Part shown: piece after piece, positions 44,239 through 53,048 of the stretch | Position numbering within the stretch: position 1 is the first letter of the stretch | Layout: every line of letters begins with the position of its first letter | Assembly (NCBI RefSeq): GCF_003363135.1 | Contig: NZ_QRBB01000001.1 | Coordinates: forward strand, 2,578,501-2,642,500 | DNA length: 64,000 bases | Reading direction: 5' to 3' | Source: Alteriqipengyuania lutimaris | Lineage (GTDB): Bacteria; Pseudomonadota; Alphaproteobacteria; Sphingomonadales; Sphingomonadaceae | Notes under the pieces: generated by a model | Databases searched by the model: none | The model's input: the letters and a program-made list of their open reading frames with translations, nothing else | Told to the model about the DNA's origin: nothing | Position numbers and translations under genes: made by a program

Positions 44239-44244
44239 TATAAT
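44239..44244 (+). promoter_or_regulatory. -10-like element upstream of motA
   Basis: CTATAAT hexamer 40 bases before the motA ATG and 37 bases after the stop of the preceding gene. It is the likely promoter of the 13-gene motility-chemotaxis operon. Confidence 0.55.
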
Positions 44245-44284
44245 TCAACTCAGACCCAGAGTTCACGAAAGCGACTGAGACACC

Positions 44285-45169
44285 ATGATCAATGGTATCG
44301 GCCTTATTCTGATCCTCGCTTGCGTGTTCGGCAGTTTTATTCTGGCGGGCGGCAAGATGGACATTATTTCTCATGCGCTGCCGTATGAGATGATGGCTAT
44401 CGCCGGTGCGGCGATCGGCGCGTTCCTCGTCGCCAATTCGATGTCCGTGGTGAAGAAGGCGGGCAAGGGGATCGTGCGCTCCTTCAAGGGGCCGAAGTGG
44501 AAGGAGAGCGATTACCGCGATCTCCTGACCATGCTGTTCACCCTGCTCAACACCTTCCGCAAGGGGGGCGCGACCGCGATCGAGCCGCATCTCGACAATC
44601 CGGAAGAGAGCCATCTCTTCAACCGCTATCCGCGAATCCTCGCCGACCATCACCTGGTGGAGTTCATCTGCGACTACCTGCGCATGATGACGGTCGATTT
44701 CGAAGACCCCAACCAGATGACCGAAGCCATGGAGAACGACATCGACCGGCATCACCACGAGGAACTGGAGCCGCAGCACGCGCTTCAGGTGATGGCCGAC
44801 GGCCTGCCCGCCATCGGCATCGTCGCCGCCGTGCTCGGCGTGATCAAGACCATGGGTTCGATCGACCAGCCGACCGAAATTCTGGGGGGCATGATCGGCG
44901 GTGCCCTGGTCGGGACCTTCCTCGGCGTTCTGCTCTCCTACTGCTTCGTCGGACCGCTGGCCGCCAAGCTCCTCGAGACGATCGAGTCCGACTCCAAGCC
45001 GTTCACCATCGCGAAGACCGCGATCATCGGCCACGCCCAGGGCCTGCCTACGCAGGTCGCCATCGAAATCGCACGGCGCATGACCCCTTCGAGTTACGCG
45101 CCCTCCTTCCAACAGCTCGAGACTGCACTTGAAGAGGCGAACAATGAATTCAACGCCCAACCCGCCTGA
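44285..45169 (+). CDS. motA: Flagellar motor stator protein MotA
   Basis: A 294-residue inner-membrane stator subunit with four helices: two at the N-terminus (INGIGLILILACVFGSFILAGG and the MMAIAGAAIGAFLVANS region) and two around GLPAIGIVAAVLGVIKTMGS and GGALVGTFLGVLLSYCFVGPL. A large charged cytoplasmic loop carries the residues that contact FliG. It couples ion flow to rotation with MotB, which is encoded 6.5 kb downstream in the same operon. The next gene overlaps its end by 26 bases. Confidence 0.96.
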   Translation: MINGIGLILILACVFGSFILAGGKMDIISHALPYEMMAIAGAAIGAFLVANSMSVVKKAGKGIVRSFKGPKWKESDYRDLLTMLFTLLNTFRKGGATAIEPHLDNPEESHLFNRYPRILADHHLVEFICDYLRMMTVDFEDPNQMTEAMENDIDRHHHEELEPQHALQVMADGLPAIGIVAAVLGVIKTMGSIDQPTEILGGMIGGALVGTFLGVLLSYCFVGPLAAKLLETIESDSKPFTIAKTAIIGHAQGLPTQVAIEIARRMTPSSYAPSFQQLETALEEANNEFNAQPA

Positions 45170-45473
45170 CCAGCAGGGGGAAGCGAAACCGCTTCTCAAG
45201 CTGCCCGCCAACGGCACCACCGCCTCCGCCGAGGATCTGCGGGTGCAGCTGGTGATGATCCTCGACCGGCCCGAGCCGGCGCAGATCGACGCCAGCGAGG
45301 TGGAGAACGCCGGACAGGCCGTCCTGCAACTGCTCGTCGCCGCACAGGCGGAAGCGCGCGCCGCCGGCCGACCGCTGACTTTCGCAAGCCCCAGCGCGGC
45401 TTTTTGCGACCGCGTCGAACGATGCCGACTGACCGATCAGATCGGCCTGGATCCTGAAGGAGTTGTCGCGTGA
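45144..45473 (+). CDS. STAS-domain protein of the chemotaxis operon
   Basis: A 109-residue protein. After a low-complexity 20-residue tail the rest fits a compact STAS fold: LRVQLVMILDR, QIDASEVENAGQAVLQLLVAA and LTFASPSAAFCDRVERCRL. The position usual for the phosphorylatable Ser reads QIDASEVENAG. Similar small STAS proteins occur in chemotaxis operons of other bacteria, with unclear roles such as partner-switching or CheA/CheY interaction. It overlaps both motA and cheY, so it is translated in step with them. Confidence 0.7.
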   Translation: MNSTPNPPDQQGEAKPLLKLPANGTTASAEDLRVQLVMILDRPEPAQIDASEVENAGQAVLQLLVAAQAEARAAGRPLTFASPSAAFCDRVERCRLTDQIGLDPEGVVA

Positions 45474-45835
45474 CCAAGCGCATTCTGACTGTCGATGATT
45501 CCGCGAGCATGCGAATGCTCCTGAAGGCATCGCTGACCAAGCAGGGATTTCACATCGAAACCGCAGATGACGGCGAGCACGGCCTCTCGCGCATGAGCGA
45601 GGTCGCTCCCGACCTGCTGATCACCGATATCAACATGCCAAAGATGGACGGCTTCGAACTGATCGAAGCGGTTCGTAGCATGCCGCAATTCCGTGGAACC
45701 CCGATCCTCGTCCTGTCGACCGAATTCTCCGACGAGAAGAAGGCGCGGGCTCGCAGCGCGGGCGCGACCGGCTGGATCACCAAGCCTTTCGATCCCGACA
45801 AACTGGGGGCGGCAATCCGCAAGGTGTGCCCATGA
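45470..45835 (+). CDS. cheY: Chemotaxis response regulator CheY (first copy)
   Basis: A 121-residue single receiver domain. Acidic DD in TVDDSAS, Asp53 in LLITDINMPKMDGF, LVLST and WITKPFD are intact. It should receive phosphate from the CheA encoded next and either bind the FliM switch or act as a phosphate sink. Start GTG, overlapping the STAS gene stop; its own stop overlaps the cheA ATG (ATGA). Confidence 0.92.
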   Translation: MTKRILTVDDSASMRMLLKASLTKQGFHIETADDGEHGLSRMSEVAPDLLITDINMPKMDGFELIEAVRSMPQFRGTPILVLSTEFSDEKKARARSAGATGWITKPFDPDKLGAAIRKVCP

Positions 45836-48018
45836 GCGACGATCTCGACGACATCCAGGCAATCTTCTTCGAAGAATGCAACGAAGGCCTCGCAGTCGCC
45901 GAAGCCGGCCTGAGCACGATGGCCGACGGCGACACCTCGGCCGACGTGATCGCGGGCGTGTTCCGCGCGGTCCATTCGATCAAGGGTGGCGCGGGCGCCT
46001 TCGGGCACGAGGCGCTGCAGAGCTTCTCGCACATCTTCGAGAATCTGCTCGACGAAGTGCGCGCAGGCCGGATCGAGCCTAACGCCCACATCTGCAAGAA
46101 CATGCTGCTGGCCTTCGACGTGCTTTCGGATCACGTGCAGGCGGCGCAGGGCTTCGTGGCCGTGCCGGACGATGCCGCAATGCTGGCCACGCTCGAAGCG
46201 CTGCTTGCCGAAGGGTCGGGCGACGCGCCTGCAGAAGATGCAGCCGCCGCGCCCGAAGCGAGCGCCCCCGCGGCCGAAGGCGAAGCGGACGAGTTCGGCT
46301 TCATGCCCGTGGTCGTGGATATCGAAGATCTCGACCAGGAACCCGATGCGTTCATGGATCTGGGCGATGGCGACGCGCAAGACAGCGCAGCAGATGCCGG
46401 CTGGTCGATCCGCTTCGCACCCTCGCGCGATGCGATGGCCAATGGCAGCGAGCCCCTGCTGGTCCTGCGCGAACTCGAGCGGATGGGCGGCGAAGTCGTC
46501 GGCGTGGAAACCGCGCCGCTGCCGCCGCTGCGCGAGCTCGATCCCGAAGCCGCCTACTTCACCTGGTTCGTCAGCGCGCCTGCCACCGTGACACGCTCCG
46601 ACATCGAGGAAGCGTTCGATTTCGTCGCGCCCGATTCAGGAATCGATATTGTCGAAGGCGTCGCGCCGTCCACAAAGGAGAGCGAGCCCGAGCAGCAGCC
46701 GGAGCCCGAAGCAAAGGAAGGCTCCGCCGCGAGCGATGCTGCCCCCAGCGCGCCGCCGGTCGAGAACACTCCGCCTGCGGCCGCCGCGAAAGCCGCACCG
46801 CCCGCCCCGCCGGCGGAGGCCAAGGCGATCGAGCCGCCGCAGAACATTCGCGTCGACGTGTCGAAGCTGGACATGCTGCTCAACCTCGTGGGCGAGCTCG
46901 TGATCCGCAACTCGATCCTCGCGGACCGCCTGTCTTCGGCGGACCAGCAGCGGGTCGAACTGCCCGAGCTCGCCCGCCTGACGCGCGAGATCCAGGACAA
47001 CGTGATGTCGCTGCGCGCGCAGCCCATTCGCCAAGCTTTCTCGCGCGTGCCGCGGATGCTGCGCGAACTGTGCTCGGCCACCAACAAGGACGTCGTGCTC
47101 GAAGTGTCGGGCGAGGCGACCGAAGTCGACAAGAGCGTGATCGAAAAGATCGGCGAACCGCTGACCCACATGATCCGCAACGCCGTCGATCACGGTATCG
47201 AAAGCACGGAAGAGCGTGTCGCGAAGGGCAAGTCTGCGCAAGGCAACCTGCAACTCTCCGCCGAGCAGAAGGGTGCGCGCATCTTCCTGCGCGTGGCCGA
47301 CGACGGGCGTGGGATCGATCGCGAACGCGTACTCGCCAAGGCGGTCGAGAAAGGTATCGTTGCCCCCGACGCCACGCTGAGCGACGAAGAGATCGACAAT
47401 CTCATCTGCGCCCCCGGCTTCTCCACCGCCGAAACGATCTCGTCCATTTCCGGGCGCGGTGTCGGCATGGACGTCGTGCGCAGCAATGTCGAGGCGCTCG
47501 GCGGACGGATCGAGATCACGTCGGTGCCCGGCAAGGGCACGACCTTCACGATGATCCTGCCGCTGACGCTGGCGATCCTCGACGGCATGGTCGTGCGCCT
47601 GTGCGGCCAGCGTTACGTCCTGCCGCTGTCCAACGTGGTCGAGACGGTCCAGCCCGAGCCGGGGCAGATGCGACCGGTCGCCAACAGTTCGGAAGTCATC
47701 GACATGCGCGGCACCTACGTGCCCGTGAAGCGCCTGTCCGAACTCTTCCAGCTGCCGCCCGCCGATCGGGAGGACGAGGACAGCGTCGTCATCATCGTCG
47801 AGACCGATGCGGGCAACGTGGGCCTGATGGTCGATACGATCGAAGACCGCCGTGAAGTCGTGATCAAGAGCCTCGACCAGAACCTCTACCCGATCCGCGG
47901 TCTCGGCGGCGCCACCATCCTCGGCGACGGCTCGATCGCGCTGATCCTCGATATCGAGGCGCTCGTCGCCTCCGCCAACTCTCCCAGCAAATTCGTCCTG
48001 AAAGGAATGGCAGCATGA
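45832..48018 (+). CDS. cheA: Chemotaxis histidine kinase CheA
   Basis: A 728-residue kinase. The P1 phosphotransfer domain has His48 in VHSIKGGAGAFG. A CheY/CheB-binding region around residues 188-265 shows WSIRFAPSRDAMANGSEPLL and PPLRELDPEAAYFTWFV. A Pro/Ala-rich linker leads to the dimerisation helices from about 339 (VSKLDMLLNLVGELV). The ATPase domain (MIRNAVDHGIES near 446, then DDGRGID, SGRGVGMDVV) and a C-terminal CheW-like domain from about 583 complete it. It receives chemoreceptor signals through CheW and phosphorylates the CheY proteins and CheB in this operon. Confidence 0.97.
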   Translation: MSDDLDDIQAIFFEECNEGLAVAEAGLSTMADGDTSADVIAGVFRAVHSIKGGAGAFGHEALQSFSHIFENLLDEVRAGRIEPNAHICKNMLLAFDVLSDHVQAAQGFVAVPDDAAMLATLEALLAEGSGDAPAEDAAAAPEASAPAAEGEADEFGFMPVVVDIEDLDQEPDAFMDLGDGDAQDSAADAGWSIRFAPSRDAMANGSEPLLVLRELERMGGEVVGVETAPLPPLRELDPEAAYFTWFVSAPATVTRSDIEEAFDFVAPDSGIDIVEGVAPSTKESEPEQQPEPEAKEGSAASDAAPSAPPVENTPPAAAAKAAPPAPPAEAKAIEPPQNIRVDVSKLDMLLNLVGELVIRNSILADRLSSADQQRVELPELARLTREIQDNVMSLRAQPIRQAFSRVPRMLRELCSATNKDVVLEVSGEATEVDKSVIEKIGEPLTHMIRNAVDHGIESTEERVAKGKSAQGNLQLSAEQKGARIFLRVADDGRGIDRERVLAKAVEKGIVAPDATLSDEEIDNLICAPGFSTAETISSISGRGVGMDVVRSNVEALGGRIEITSVPGKGTTFTMILPLTLAILDGMVVRLCGQRYVLPLSNVVETVQPEPGQMRPVANSSEVIDMRGTYVPVKRLSELFQLPPADREDEDSVVIIVETDAGNVGLMVDTIEDRREVVIKSLDQNLYPIRGLGGATILGDGSIALILDIEALVASANSPSKFVLKGMAA

Positions 48019-48566
48019 CCCCCAATGAAACCGCCGATCTCACGTCGATCACCGATGCCCCCGTAGCAGCCAACGAAGCCGAGTATGGCGAGGACACCGA
48101 GCGCAAGATCGTCACCTTCCTCCTCGGCAAGCAGACTTTCGGCATCGACATGTCGGCGCTGATCGAGATCCGCGAGTGGGAAGACCCCACCCCGCTCCCG
48201 AGCGTCCCGCCGTACATCAAGGGCGTCACCAACCTGCGCGGCCATGTCGTGCCCGTGGTCGGCCTGGCCGAGCGTCTGGGCTGGGAGCCCAGCGTGCTGC
48301 ACGCACGCTCGTGCATCCTGGTGGTCAATATCGAAGGCAAGCACGCCGGCTTCCTGGTCGACGAAGTGGCCGACATCGTGTCGGTCGCCGACAGCGCCGT
48401 CCAGCCGGCTCCCGAGGTCGAAGTGACCGAAACCAGCGTGATCCGCGGGCTGGTCGAGATCGGCCAGCGCAGCAAGGAAAGCTCGGACCAGAAGGACCTG
48501 ATCATGGTCTCGCTGCTCGACCTCGACAAGCTCAGCCCCACCCGGCACCTGGACCTGGCCGCCTGA
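48015..48566 (+). CDS. cheW: Chemotaxis coupling protein CheW
   Basis: A 183-residue CheW with a 30-residue acidic N-terminal tail. The core has KIVTFLLGKQTFGIDMSALI, PPYIKGVTNLRGHVVPVVGL and ILVVNIEGKHAGFLVDEVAD, the two-subdomain beta fold that links receptors to CheA. Its ATG overlaps the cheA stop, and its stop overlaps the cheR start. Confidence 0.96.
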   Translation: MTPNETADLTSITDAPVAANEAEYGEDTERKIVTFLLGKQTFGIDMSALIEIREWEDPTPLPSVPPYIKGVTNLRGHVVPVVGLAERLGWEPSVLHARSCILVVNIEGKHAGFLVDEVADIVSVADSAVQPAPEVEVTETSVIRGLVEIGQRSKESSDQKDLIMVSLLDLDKLSPTRHLDLAA

Positions 48567-49447
48567 TGATGCCCGCGCTCTCTCCCGTCGGCCAGCCTCC
48601 CGCATTCGCGCCCGAGGAAGCCCGGCTCGATCAGCGCGATTTCGCAAAGGTCGCTGCCATCGTGGACCGCGAGGCGCGCATTGCGCTTCCGCCCACGAAG
48701 GCGACGCTCGTGTTCTCGCGCCTGAGCCGCCGCCTGCGAGAGCGCGGGATGGCGACCTTCCGCGATTACCTGGCACTGGTCGAAAAGGACGCCGAAGAAC
48801 GCGCGACGATGGTCGAGGCATTGACCACGAACCACACGCACTTCTTTCGCGAGTCACACCACTTCGACCATTTCAGGGAATTCGTCCTCGGCGAACTGCA
48901 TGGCCGCGCCCGCGCGGGCGAGGCCGTCAGGCTCTGGTCGGCCGGAAGCTCGAGCGGGGAAGAGGTCTACTCGCTGGTCATGTGCATGCTCGGCAAGTCG
49001 CGATCCGAAGCGCGCTGGGCGCTCGATGCCAACGTCAGGGTCCTCGCGACCGACCTGTCGGCCCGCGTCGTCGCCACGGCGGCCCGCGCGGTCTATTCCG
49101 AGGCCACGGTCAAGCCGATTCCCGAAGAATATCGGCGCCAGTGGCTGCGCCAGGAGGGCGCCGATTTTGCGGTCGTCGACGATGCGCGGCGCCTCGTCAC
49201 CGCGCGCGAGCTCAACCTGTTCGGCGAATGGCCGATGCGCCAGCAATATGACGTCATCTTCTGCCGCAACGTCATGATCTACTTCGACGACGCTGCGACC
49301 TCCGACCTGATCGCCCGCTTCGCGCGGCTCCTGCGGCCCGGCGGGTACCTGTATATCGGCCATTCGGAACGCCTGATCGGCCCCGGTGCCGAGGTGCTCA
49401 CTCCGTGCGGGCAGACCATCTATCGCAAGGAAGGGAGTACCCGATGA
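48566..49447 (+). CDS. cheR: Chemoreceptor methyltransferase CheR
   Basis: A 293-residue SAM-dependent methyltransferase for glutamates on chemoreceptors. The N-terminal helical domain is followed by NHTHFFRESHHF, the SAM motif LWSAGSSSGEEVYSL, IFCRNVMIYFDD and the closing GHSERLIG. The beta subdomain that recognises receptor tail pentapeptides is present between the SAM strands; both chemoreceptors here end in DWNDF. Two successive ATGs (48566 and 48569) are possible starts. Confidence 0.96.
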   Translation: MMPALSPVGQPPAFAPEEARLDQRDFAKVAAIVDREARIALPPTKATLVFSRLSRRLRERGMATFRDYLALVEKDAEERATMVEALTTNHTHFFRESHHFDHFREFVLGELHGRARAGEAVRLWSAGSSSGEEVYSLVMCMLGKSRSEARWALDANVRVLATDLSARVVATAARAVYSEATVKPIPEEYRRQWLRQEGADFAVVDDARRLVTARELNLFGEWPMRQQYDVIFCRNVMIYFDDAATSDLIARFARLLRPGGYLYIGHSERLIGPGAEVLTPCGQTIYRKEGSTR

Positions 49448-50469
49448 CGCCCCCCGTACGCACGCTGGTGGTCGACGACAGCGCGGCGATGCGCGCCATG
49501 CTGTGCTCCGCTCTCAACGCCGATCCCGATATCGAGGTGGTCGGCGCCGCACCCGAGCCGCACGCCGCGCGCCAGATGATGCGCGAGCTCGATCCCGACG
49601 TGGTCACGCTCGACGTCGAGATGCCCGGCATGGACGGCCTATCCTTCCTCGAGAAGATCATGCGGCTGCGCCCGACGCCGGTCGTGATGTGTTCCTCGCT
49701 CACGACCCGCGCGGCCGAGGTGACCATCGAAGCGCTGCGTCTGGGCGCAGTGGACTTCGTGGCCAAGCCGAATGGATCGAGCGGAGACATGGCGCAAGCC
49801 GCCGCGGAACTGTGCGAAAAGGTCAAGGCTGCCGCCCGCTCTCAGGTCCGGCTGTCGCGCGGCCCCACCGCTCCCGCGCCTGCGCCTGCCGCCGGAAATG
49901 CGTTCTTCGCGGATCGCGTGATCGCCATTGGTTCGTCCACCGGCGGTGTCGATGCGCTGTTCGCGATCCTGCCCTCGCTTCCCGCGGATGCCCCGCCGGT
50001 ACTCGTCGTCCAGCATATGCCTCCGGCCTTTACCAGCAGCCTTGCGCGGCGGCTCGACGGCTCGTGCGCAATGAAAGTCGTCGAAGCATTCGATCGCGCG
50101 CCGATCGAGCGCGGAACCGTCTATATTGCTCCTGGGGGCGAGCGCCACATGGTGCTCTCCGGCCGGACCGTCCGTCTTGTCGAAGGTGACCGGGAAACCG
50201 GCCACCGTCCCTCGGTCGACATGCTGTTCCGATCGCTCGCACCGCTCGGTCGCACCGCCCTGGGCGTGATCCTGACGGGCATGGGCGAAGACGGCGCGGC
50301 GGGCCTGCTGGCCATGCGTGAAGCGGGCGCCAGGACCTTCGGTCAGGATGCCCAGTCCTGCGTCGTCTACGGCATGCCGCGTGCGGCGGCCGCGATGGGC
50401 GCGGTGGAAAGAGAAATAAGTCTGTCTGCGATGCCGATGGCGATCATCGGCGCCTGTCGCAGCAAGTAA
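49444..50469 (+). CDS. cheB: Chemoreceptor methylesterase CheB
   Basis: A 341-residue response regulator with enzyme output. The receiver has DDSAAM, Asp57 in VVTLDVEMPGMDGL and FVAKP. After a proline-rich linker the esterase domain shows the catalytic Ser in AIGSSTGGVDAL, His in VVQHMPPAFTSSLARRLD and Asp in LTGMGEDGAAGL. It removes methyl groups added by CheR, giving adaptation. ATG overlaps the cheR stop. Confidence 0.97.
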   Translation: MTPPVRTLVVDDSAAMRAMLCSALNADPDIEVVGAAPEPHAARQMMRELDPDVVTLDVEMPGMDGLSFLEKIMRLRPTPVVMCSSLTTRAAEVTIEALRLGAVDFVAKPNGSSGDMAQAAAELCEKVKAAARSQVRLSRGPTAPAPAPAAGNAFFADRVIAIGSSTGGVDALFAILPSLPADAPPVLVVQHMPPAFTSSLARRLDGSCAMKVVEAFDRAPIERGTVYIAPGGERHMVLSGRTVRLVEGDRETGHRPSVDMLFRSLAPLGRTALGVILTGMGEDGAAGLLAMREAGARTFGQDAQSCVVYGMPRAAAAMGAVEREISLSAMPMAIIGACRSK

Positions 50470-50480
50470 GGGGATCGGTT

Positions 50481-50870
50481 ATGCCGGCAGCGGCCGCAAT
50501 CAAGGTAATGGTGGTCGACGACCAGACCAGCATGCGTGCGATGATCCGCCGCACGCTTCAGGATCTGGGCTTCCGCGACGTGCGCGACAAGGCGAGCGCG
50601 TCCGAAGCGCTCGACGATGTGCGCGCGAACCGCGTCCACCTGATCATCTCGGACTACAACATGCCCGAAATGGACGGGCTCCAGTTCCTGCAGGAAGTGC
50701 GCAAGGACGCGGTGATCGGCAAGACGGTCTTCATCATGCTGACCGCCTCGGCAGAGAAGGAGATCGTCCAGAAAGCCGCCGAGATGGGCGTCAACAACTA
50801 CGTCGTGAAGCCCTTCACGCCCGCTGCTCTCAAGGAGAAGATCGAGCGCGTCTTCGGGGCTCTGTCCTGA
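50481..50870 (+). CDS. cheY: Chemotaxis response regulator CheY (second copy)
   Basis: A 129-residue CheY, distinct from the first copy. DDQTSMR, Asp58 in LIISDYNMPEMDGL, MLTASAEKE and YVVKPFTPAALKEKI closely follow the classical switch-binding CheY. I therefore take it as the likely motor-binding CheY, with the first copy as candidate sink. It follows cheB by 11 bases. Confidence 0.93.
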   Translation: MPAAAAIKVMVVDDQTSMRAMIRRTLQDLGFRDVRDKASASEALDDVRANRVHLIISDYNMPEMDGLQFLQEVRKDAVIGKTVFIMLTASAEKEIVQKAAEMGVNNYVVKPFTPAALKEKIERVFGALS

Positions 50871-50874
50871 GCCC

Positions 50875-51387
50875 ATGCGACGCATCTCCATCATCCAGGG
50901 CGAACATCGCGTGCTCGGAGAGCCCGATGTCATGCTGACGACGGTCCTGGGATCGTGTGTGGCCGTGTGCCTGCACGATTCCGTGGCCCGCATCGGCGGC
51001 ATGAATCATTTCCTCCTCGGCGAACCGAGCGCCGGGCACAACCTCCAGCCCGAGGAAATGCAACGCTACGGCGTGCACGCGATGGAACTGCTCATCAACG
51101 CGATGATGCAGGCCGGTGCGGTGCGAGAAAGGCTTTGCGGCCATCTCTACGGCGGTGCCAATATCATCGCCGGGCTCGGTTCGATCGGCAGCAGCAACGC
51201 CGCCTTCGCCCGCCGCTTCATGGAAACGGAAGGCTTGCAGATCAGGCATTGCGACCTTGGCGGGACAAGTGCGCGCAAGGTCGAATTCCTGCCGTTTGCG
51301 GGCAAGGTGCGGTCGAACAAGGTCAACGACGCGCCGCCCGAGCAGCGGCCGCAACGCATCGCCACCAACGACGTCGAGCTGTTCTGA
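50875..51387 (+). CDS. cheD: Chemoreceptor glutamine deamidase CheD
   Basis: A 170-residue CheD. The catalytic Cys lies in TTVLGSCVAVCLHD and the catalytic His in GGMNHFLLGE, followed by the conserved GHLYGGANI and NAAFARRFMETEGL. CheD deamidates receptor glutamines to methylatable glutamates and in some bacteria stimulates CheC. No cheC is visible here. It starts four bases after the second cheY. Confidence 0.95.
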   Translation: MRRISIIQGEHRVLGEPDVMLTTVLGSCVAVCLHDSVARIGGMNHFLLGEPSAGHNLQPEEMQRYGVHAMELLINAMMQAGAVRERLCGHLYGGANIIAGLGSIGSSNAAFARRFMETEGLQIRHCDLGGTSARKVEFLPFAGKVRSNKVNDAPPEQRPQRIATNDVELF

Positions 51388-51421
51388 GCTCGAACACCTC
51401 TCTGCCGTTCCAGGATCGATC

Positions 51422-51712
51422 ATGAACACTCTCGAAAACCACACCGCCGAACTCTGCCGCGCCATCGCCGAAGAAATTCGCCAGGTCGGACTGCTGGTGG
51501 AAGAGCTCGCTGCGGTGCTAGTCTCCGACGAGGAGCTCGCGCTCAAGCACATCCATCGCCTGCAGTCGTTCGATCTCGTGATCCAGAGGACCGGCGAGAG
51601 TGCCCGGCTGCTCGACCGCCTCGCTTCGGGCATTCACTCACACCAGGCGATCGACGGCGTCTGCCTCGAAGCGCTGCAGGATCGCCTGCGCGCGGCTACC
51701 AGGACCAACTGA
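51422..51712 (+). CDS. Small helical protein of the chemotaxis operon
   Basis: A 96-residue protein, entirely helical by pattern (LCRAIAEEIRQVGLLVEELA, then LQSFDLVIQRTGESARLLDRL). It has no membrane segment. I do not recognise a family. The length and heptad-like spacing suggest a small coiled-coil partner of another Che protein. CheZ-type phosphatase motifs are not visible. It lies between cheD and motB, three bases before motB, so it is certainly co-transcribed. Confidence 0.7.
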   Translation: MNTLENHTAELCRAIAEEIRQVGLLVEELAAVLVSDEELALKHIHRLQSFDLVIQRTGESARLLDRLASGIHSHQAIDGVCLEALQDRLRAATRTN

Positions 51713-51714
51713 CC

Positions 51715-52560
51715 GTGGCGACCAGCGTCTCGGATCGCCCCATCGTCATCCGGCGGGTGAAGAAGGTCGTCGGTGGCGGCCACCATGGCGGCGCCTGGAA
51801 GGTCGCCTATGCCGACTTCGTCACCGCGATGATGGCGTTCTTCATGCTGCTGTGGCTGACCGCGAACCCCGACAAGGAGATGCTCCAGGGACTGGCCGAG
51901 TATTTCTCGCCCGCCGAAGAGGGCTCGATCGGTCCGGGTACTGTCGGTTCGTCGACGGGATCCGGCAATAATCGTGCGGCGAATTCGAGCGACCCGCGCA
52001 CCTCCGGCACCCCGGCCATGGAAGCCGCGACCGTCGGCTCGGCCCGCGGCGGGAGTGCGAACGTGCCCGATGCGGCACTACGCGTGCTGGCCCAGGAACT
52101 GCGTCTCGCGATCGACAGCACGCCCGACAGCCGGGATGCCGAAAACGTGAAGATGGAAGAGAATGCGGACACGCTGACCATCAGCCTGATGGACACCGCC
52201 AAGCGCCCCATGTTCAAGGGCGCTTCGGGCGAACCCAATGCCTATGCCGCCACCCTCCTGACGCGGATCGCGCGGCTGGTCGCCGGGACCGGGGCGAGCG
52301 TCTCGATCGAAGGGCATACCGACGCCGGCGGCGGCCTTGGCGAGGCGAACTGGAAGCTTTCGGGCGAACGCGCGCAGGCCGCGCGCCGGATCATGCAGGG
52401 CGCCGGTCTCGCCACCGATCGCTTCACGCAGGTCGCTGCGATGGCGAGCACGCGCCCGGTCTATCCCGACCAGCCGATGCGTGCCGAAAACCGTCGGATC
52501 GCGATCATCATCAAGGCCGAAGGCTCGGCCCTACCGCCCGACACCAGTTTCGAATTCTAG
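51715..52560 (+). CDS. motB: Flagellar motor stator protein MotB
   Basis: A 281-residue stator protein. A cytoplasmic N-terminus (RPIVIRRVKKVVGGGHHGGAW) precedes a single membrane helix around residues 33-48 (YADFVTAMMAFFMLLWL). That helix includes the Asp that carries protons. A plug region follows, and a peptidoglycan-binding OmpA-like domain runs from about residue 185 (SIEGHTDAGGGLGEANWKLS through MRAENRRIAIII). The GTG start lies three bases after the preceding gene. Confidence 0.95.
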   Translation: MATSVSDRPIVIRRVKKVVGGGHHGGAWKVAYADFVTAMMAFFMLLWLTANPDKEMLQGLAEYFSPAEEGSIGPGTVGSSTGSGNNRAANSSDPRTSGTPAMEAATVGSARGGSANVPDAALRVLAQELRLAIDSTPDSRDAENVKMEENADTLTISLMDTAKRPMFKGASGEPNAYAATLLTRIARLVAGTGASVSIEGHTDAGGGLGEANWKLSGERAQAARRIMQGAGLATDRFTQVAAMASTRPVYPDQPMRAENRRIAIIIKAEGSALPPDTSFEF

Positions 52561-52588
52561 CGCACTCCAGTTCCGACGGGGAAAACCA

Positions 52589-53047
52589 ATGCCCGGTATC
52601 AAACAGATGATCCTGCCGATTGCGCTGCTGATAGGCGGCGTGGGCGTTGGCGGCGGTGCATCCTACGCCACCGCCACGCTCCTCGGCCCTGCAGGCGGCA
52701 GTGCCGCGAGCAGTGCCGAAGACGGAGAGGCTGCGACCACCCTTGTCGAGGTGGAAAATGTCATCGCGCCGCTTGTACTGCCCGATGGGCAGCGCCTCGC
52801 CGGGTATGTTTCGTTCAAACTCGCGCTGCAGGTACCCGAAGAGGAGGCGGAGGATGTGACCGCCCACCTCCCGCTGCTGCTCCACGAGATCAACATGCGC
52901 ACCTATCGCGAGCCGATGGCCAGCGGGCCAGACGGCACCCTGCCCACGCTCGAGGTTTTCCGGGCGATCGTGCAGGAAGCAGCCGATGTCGCATTCGACA
53001 AGGGCACGGTAAGTGCCGTCGCCATCGCCAGTGCGACGCCTGCCTGA
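52589..53047 (+). CDS. fliL: Flagellar basal-body-associated protein FliL
   Basis: A 152-residue single-pass membrane protein. A helix at about residues 6-31 (MILPIALLIGGVGVGGGASY) is followed by an acidic linker and a periplasmic domain with GYVSFKLALQVPEEEAEDV and HEINMRTYREPM. FliL surrounds the stator and supports torque. The family motif is weak, but size, topology and the place right after motB support the call. Confidence 0.8.
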   Translation: MPGIKQMILPIALLIGGVGVGGGASYATATLLGPAGGSAASSAEDGEAATTLVEVENVIAPLVLPDGQRLAGYVSFKLALQVPEEEAEDVTAHLPLLLHEINMRTYREPMASGPDGTLPTLEVFRAIVQEAADVAFDKGTVSAVAIASATPA

Positions 53048-53048
53048 C

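Noticed and set aside
39090..44244. Sigma-28 (TAAA-N15-GCCGATAA) or sigma-54 (GG-N10-GC) flagellar promoters
   Set aside because: Looked for upstream of the motility units; no convincing match was found beside the CTATAAT elements.
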